Below, piece after piece: positions 4,804 to 6,281 of a DNA stretch of 6,281 nucleotides. How positions within the stretch are numbered: position 1 is the stretch's first letter; each line of letters starts with the position of its first letter. Origin of the DNA: Granulosicoccaceae bacterium (GTDB lineage Bacteria > Pseudomonadota > Gammaproteobacteria > Granulosicoccales > Granulosicoccaceae). The DNA lies in NCBI GenBank assembly GCA_023301405.1, contig JALZUX010000209.1:1-6281 (forward strand), in the 5' to 3' direction. A program made the translations under genes and the position numbers. The notes beneath the pieces were generated by a model. That model was not told the origin of the DNA and did no database searches. It saw only the letters and a program-made list of their open reading frames with translations.

Positions 4804-6186
4804 ATGGTTGATGCACTAGAACCAAAAAATGCGGCAGCACTGCCGCGTGGTGGCATTGCTGACACCGGTCTGCCTGCACGGGTCAAGGGTTGGGCAAGCG
4901 CGCTGACACTGGGGCGCAATATGGATGCCCACCGCGCTGGTAGTGCCACTGAGCGGTTGGCTCGCAGTTTAGTGTACAACCACCTGGGCAAGATGCAGCG
5001 CGGTACCCTGACGGTCATTGAAGGGGACACCAAGTTGTATTTTGGTGAGGCTGATGTTACTGACGAAAACGGTGGCGAAACGCTTGCCACTGATCAGTCT
5101 ACAAAAATTTCTGCTGTTATTGAGGTTCAGCGACCAGCCGCCTTTACGACCATCGCATTTAACGGGGTAGTCGGAGCCGCAGAAGGTTTCATGGACGAGC
5201 ACTGGACCACACCGGACTTAGTCAGTGTGGTGCGCTTTTTTGTCTCCAACATGGGTGCCCTGAAGGGAATGGACAAGGAGCGTTCTCTGGCTAATCGGGT
5301 AGCGTTGAAGTTACTGTCCAGTGTCACTAGAAACAGCGTGGCAGGATCACGAAAAAATATTTCAGCTCACTATGATCTCGGCAATGATTTTTTTGACTTA
5401 TTCCTTGACCCAATGATGATGTATTCGGCGGCGGTTTTTAACGGCCAGGAGCTGTCGCTGCAAGATGCGTCTGCACTAAAACTTGAAACCATGTGTCAGA
5501 AGTTACAGCTCAATGATCAGGATCATTTAGTCGAGATCGGTACCGGCTGGGGAGGCATGGCAGTTTACGCTGCAAAAAACTACGGTTGTAAGGTCACCAC
5601 TACAACACTGTCACAGCGCCAATACGAATTTACCCGCAAGCTGGTAAAGCAAAGTGGATTAGATGACAAAATTACAGTAGTGATGAAAGACTATCGTGAG
5701 ATGGAGGGCAGTTATGACAAGTTAGTATCTATAGAGATGATTGAGGCGGTCGGCCATCAGTATTTTTCTGATTACTTCTCTAAATGCAGTAGTCTGCTAA
5801 AGCCCAATGGGCTAATGGCTTTACAGGCAATTACTATCGCTGATCAACGCTACGAGGAAGCACGACGCTCAGTTGATTTCATTCAACGATATATTTTCCC
5901 CGGCGGGTGCTTGCCGTCAATGAGTGTCATTGCAAAGCACGTGGCAGAAGACACCGACATGGGTATTGTATCGGTGACTGATATCTCACAAGACTACGCC
6001 AAAACCCTTGGCATGTGGCGTGACTCATTTGAAGCAAAGCTAGACGCCGTAAGAGCGCAAGGTTTTGATGAACGGTTTATCAAAATGTGGCGTTACTACC
6101 TGTGTTATTGCGAGGGCGGGTTTCAGGAACGGGTAATTAATACAGTTCAAATGGTGATTGCAAAGCCGGATTACAGAACCTACTAG
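4804..6186 (+). CDS. Cyclopropane-fatty-acyl-phospholipid synthase family SAM-dependent methyltransferase
   Basis: The 460-residue protein belongs to the CFA/mycolic acid methyltransferase family, which transfers a methyl group from S-adenosylmethionine to the cis double bond of a phospholipid acyl chain. Residues 50-180 form the N-terminal lipid-binding region. The catalytic part has NISAHYDLGNDFFDLFLDP (185-203), the SAM motif VEIGTGWGG (243-251), SIEMIEAVGHQYF (309-321), FPGGCLPS (365-372) and MWRYYLCYCEGGF (428-440). The bicarbonate-binding set of E. coli Cfa is only partly kept: Glu314 and Tyr431/Tyr432 are present, but Cys139 is replaced by Ala209 (YSAAVF) and His266 by Gln341 (LQAITI). 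The product may therefore not be a cyclopropane. The ATG at 4804 fits the promoter and GGAG upstream; an ATG at 4921 (Met40, GGGG six bases before) is an alternative. No terminator follows. Confidence 0.93.
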   Translation: MVDALEPKNAAALPRGGIADTGLPARVKGWASALTLGRNMDAHRAGSATERLARSLVYNHLGKMQRGTLTVIEGDTKLYFGEADVTDENGGETLATDQSTKISAVIEVQRPAAFTTIAFNGVVGAAEGFMDEHWTTPDLVSVVRFFVSNMGALKGMDKERSLANRVALKLLSSVTRNSVAGSRKNISAHYDLGNDFFDLFLDPMMMYSAAVFNGQELSLQDASALKLETMCQKLQLNDQDHLVEIGTGWGGMAVYAAKNYGCKVTTTTLSQRQYEFTRKLVKQSGLDDKITVVMKDYREMEGSYDKLVSIEMIEAVGHQYFSDYFSKCSSLLKPNGLMALQAITIADQRYEEARRSVDFIQRYIFPGGCLPSMSVIAKHVAEDTDMGIVSVTDISQDYAKTLGMWRDSFEAKLDAVRAQGFDERFIKMWRYYLCYCEGGFQERVINTVQMVIAKPDYRTY

Positions 6187-6281
6187 GTGGCTGTCCGAGA
6201 ACTAGGGTCGTTGCGAGGGTGTGAGATTTCGAGTCAGATATTTCGATCAATAGAGGCGAATAGTCATTCTTCTTTAACGAT
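6187..6281 (+). other. Flanking sequence after the operon, no supported gene
   Basis: No hairpin-plus-U-run terminator is seen after the methyltransferase stop. The frame starting with GTG immediately after the TAG stays open for 31 codons to the window edge, but it lacks a ribosome binding site and resembles no family I recognise, and an open run this short is expected by chance. ATTTCGA occurs twice (6226-6232 and 6240-6246), 14 bases apart. Confidence 0.4.

Noticed and set aside
4728..5090. Minus-strand 120-codon frame opposite the start of the methyltransferase gene.
   Set aside because: It is the antisense shadow of a clearly real gene, resembles no family and lacks a ribosome binding site.
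5344..5349. Minus-strand TGATCC inside the methyltransferase gene (also at 5520-5525).
   Set aside because: Neither has GTA after 17 bases, and both point antisense into coding sequence with no gene downstream.
6187..6281. Possible insertion sequence end or start of a further operon gene after the methyltransferase.
   Set aside because: No inverted terminal repeat partner, target duplication or recognisable protein can be shown in 95 bases.

Overview
The window carries two divergent gene sets on either side of a control region at about 865-1114. On the minus strand lie an ECF sigma factor (289-864) and, after it, the start of its ChrR-type zinc anti-sigma factor (1-231, cut by the left edge). 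On the plus strand are five co-directional genes: an NTF2-like protein (1115-1555), a short-chain dehydrogenase (1621-2490), an FAD-dependent amine-oxidase-family flavoprotein (2525-3808), a DUF1365 protein (3862-4749) and a SAM-dependent methyltransferase of the cyclopropane-fatty-acid-synthase family (4804-6186). The last 95 bases hold no gene that can be supported.

This is the arrangement known from the singlet-oxygen (photooxidative) stress regulon of RpoE-ChrR, studied in Rhodobacter sphaeroides and found in many marine and aquatic gammaproteobacteria. Protein style, moderate base composition and gene order suggest a gammaproteobacterium, probably aquatic. This is an inference, as no species-specific marker is present.

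The strongest new reading is the regulation. Three sites share the pattern TGATCC, 17 bases, GTA: one facing the sigma gene (minus strand, 973-1001), one facing the NTF2-like gene (plus, 1041-1069), and one overlapping the stop codon of the DUF1365 gene just ahead of the methyltransferase gene (plus, 4737-4765). The pattern agrees with the promoter recognised by ChrR-linked sigma factors. The cluster therefore looks like a self-contained autoregulated circuit, in which the sigma factor drives itself and its anti-sigma, the whole lipid operon, and a separate extra transcript for the methyltransferase.

The operon probably modifies membrane fatty acids. The methyltransferase would act on the double bond of a phospholipid acyl chain, and the flavoprotein and the SDR could carry out redox steps on the product. 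The DUF1365 and NTF2-like proteins have no assigned chemistry. The methyltransferase lacks two of the residues that hold the catalytic bicarbonate in true cyclopropane synthases (Cys to Ala, His to Gln). Its product may therefore be a methyl-branched or methylene fatty acid, for example a furan fatty acid precursor, rather than a cyclopropane.
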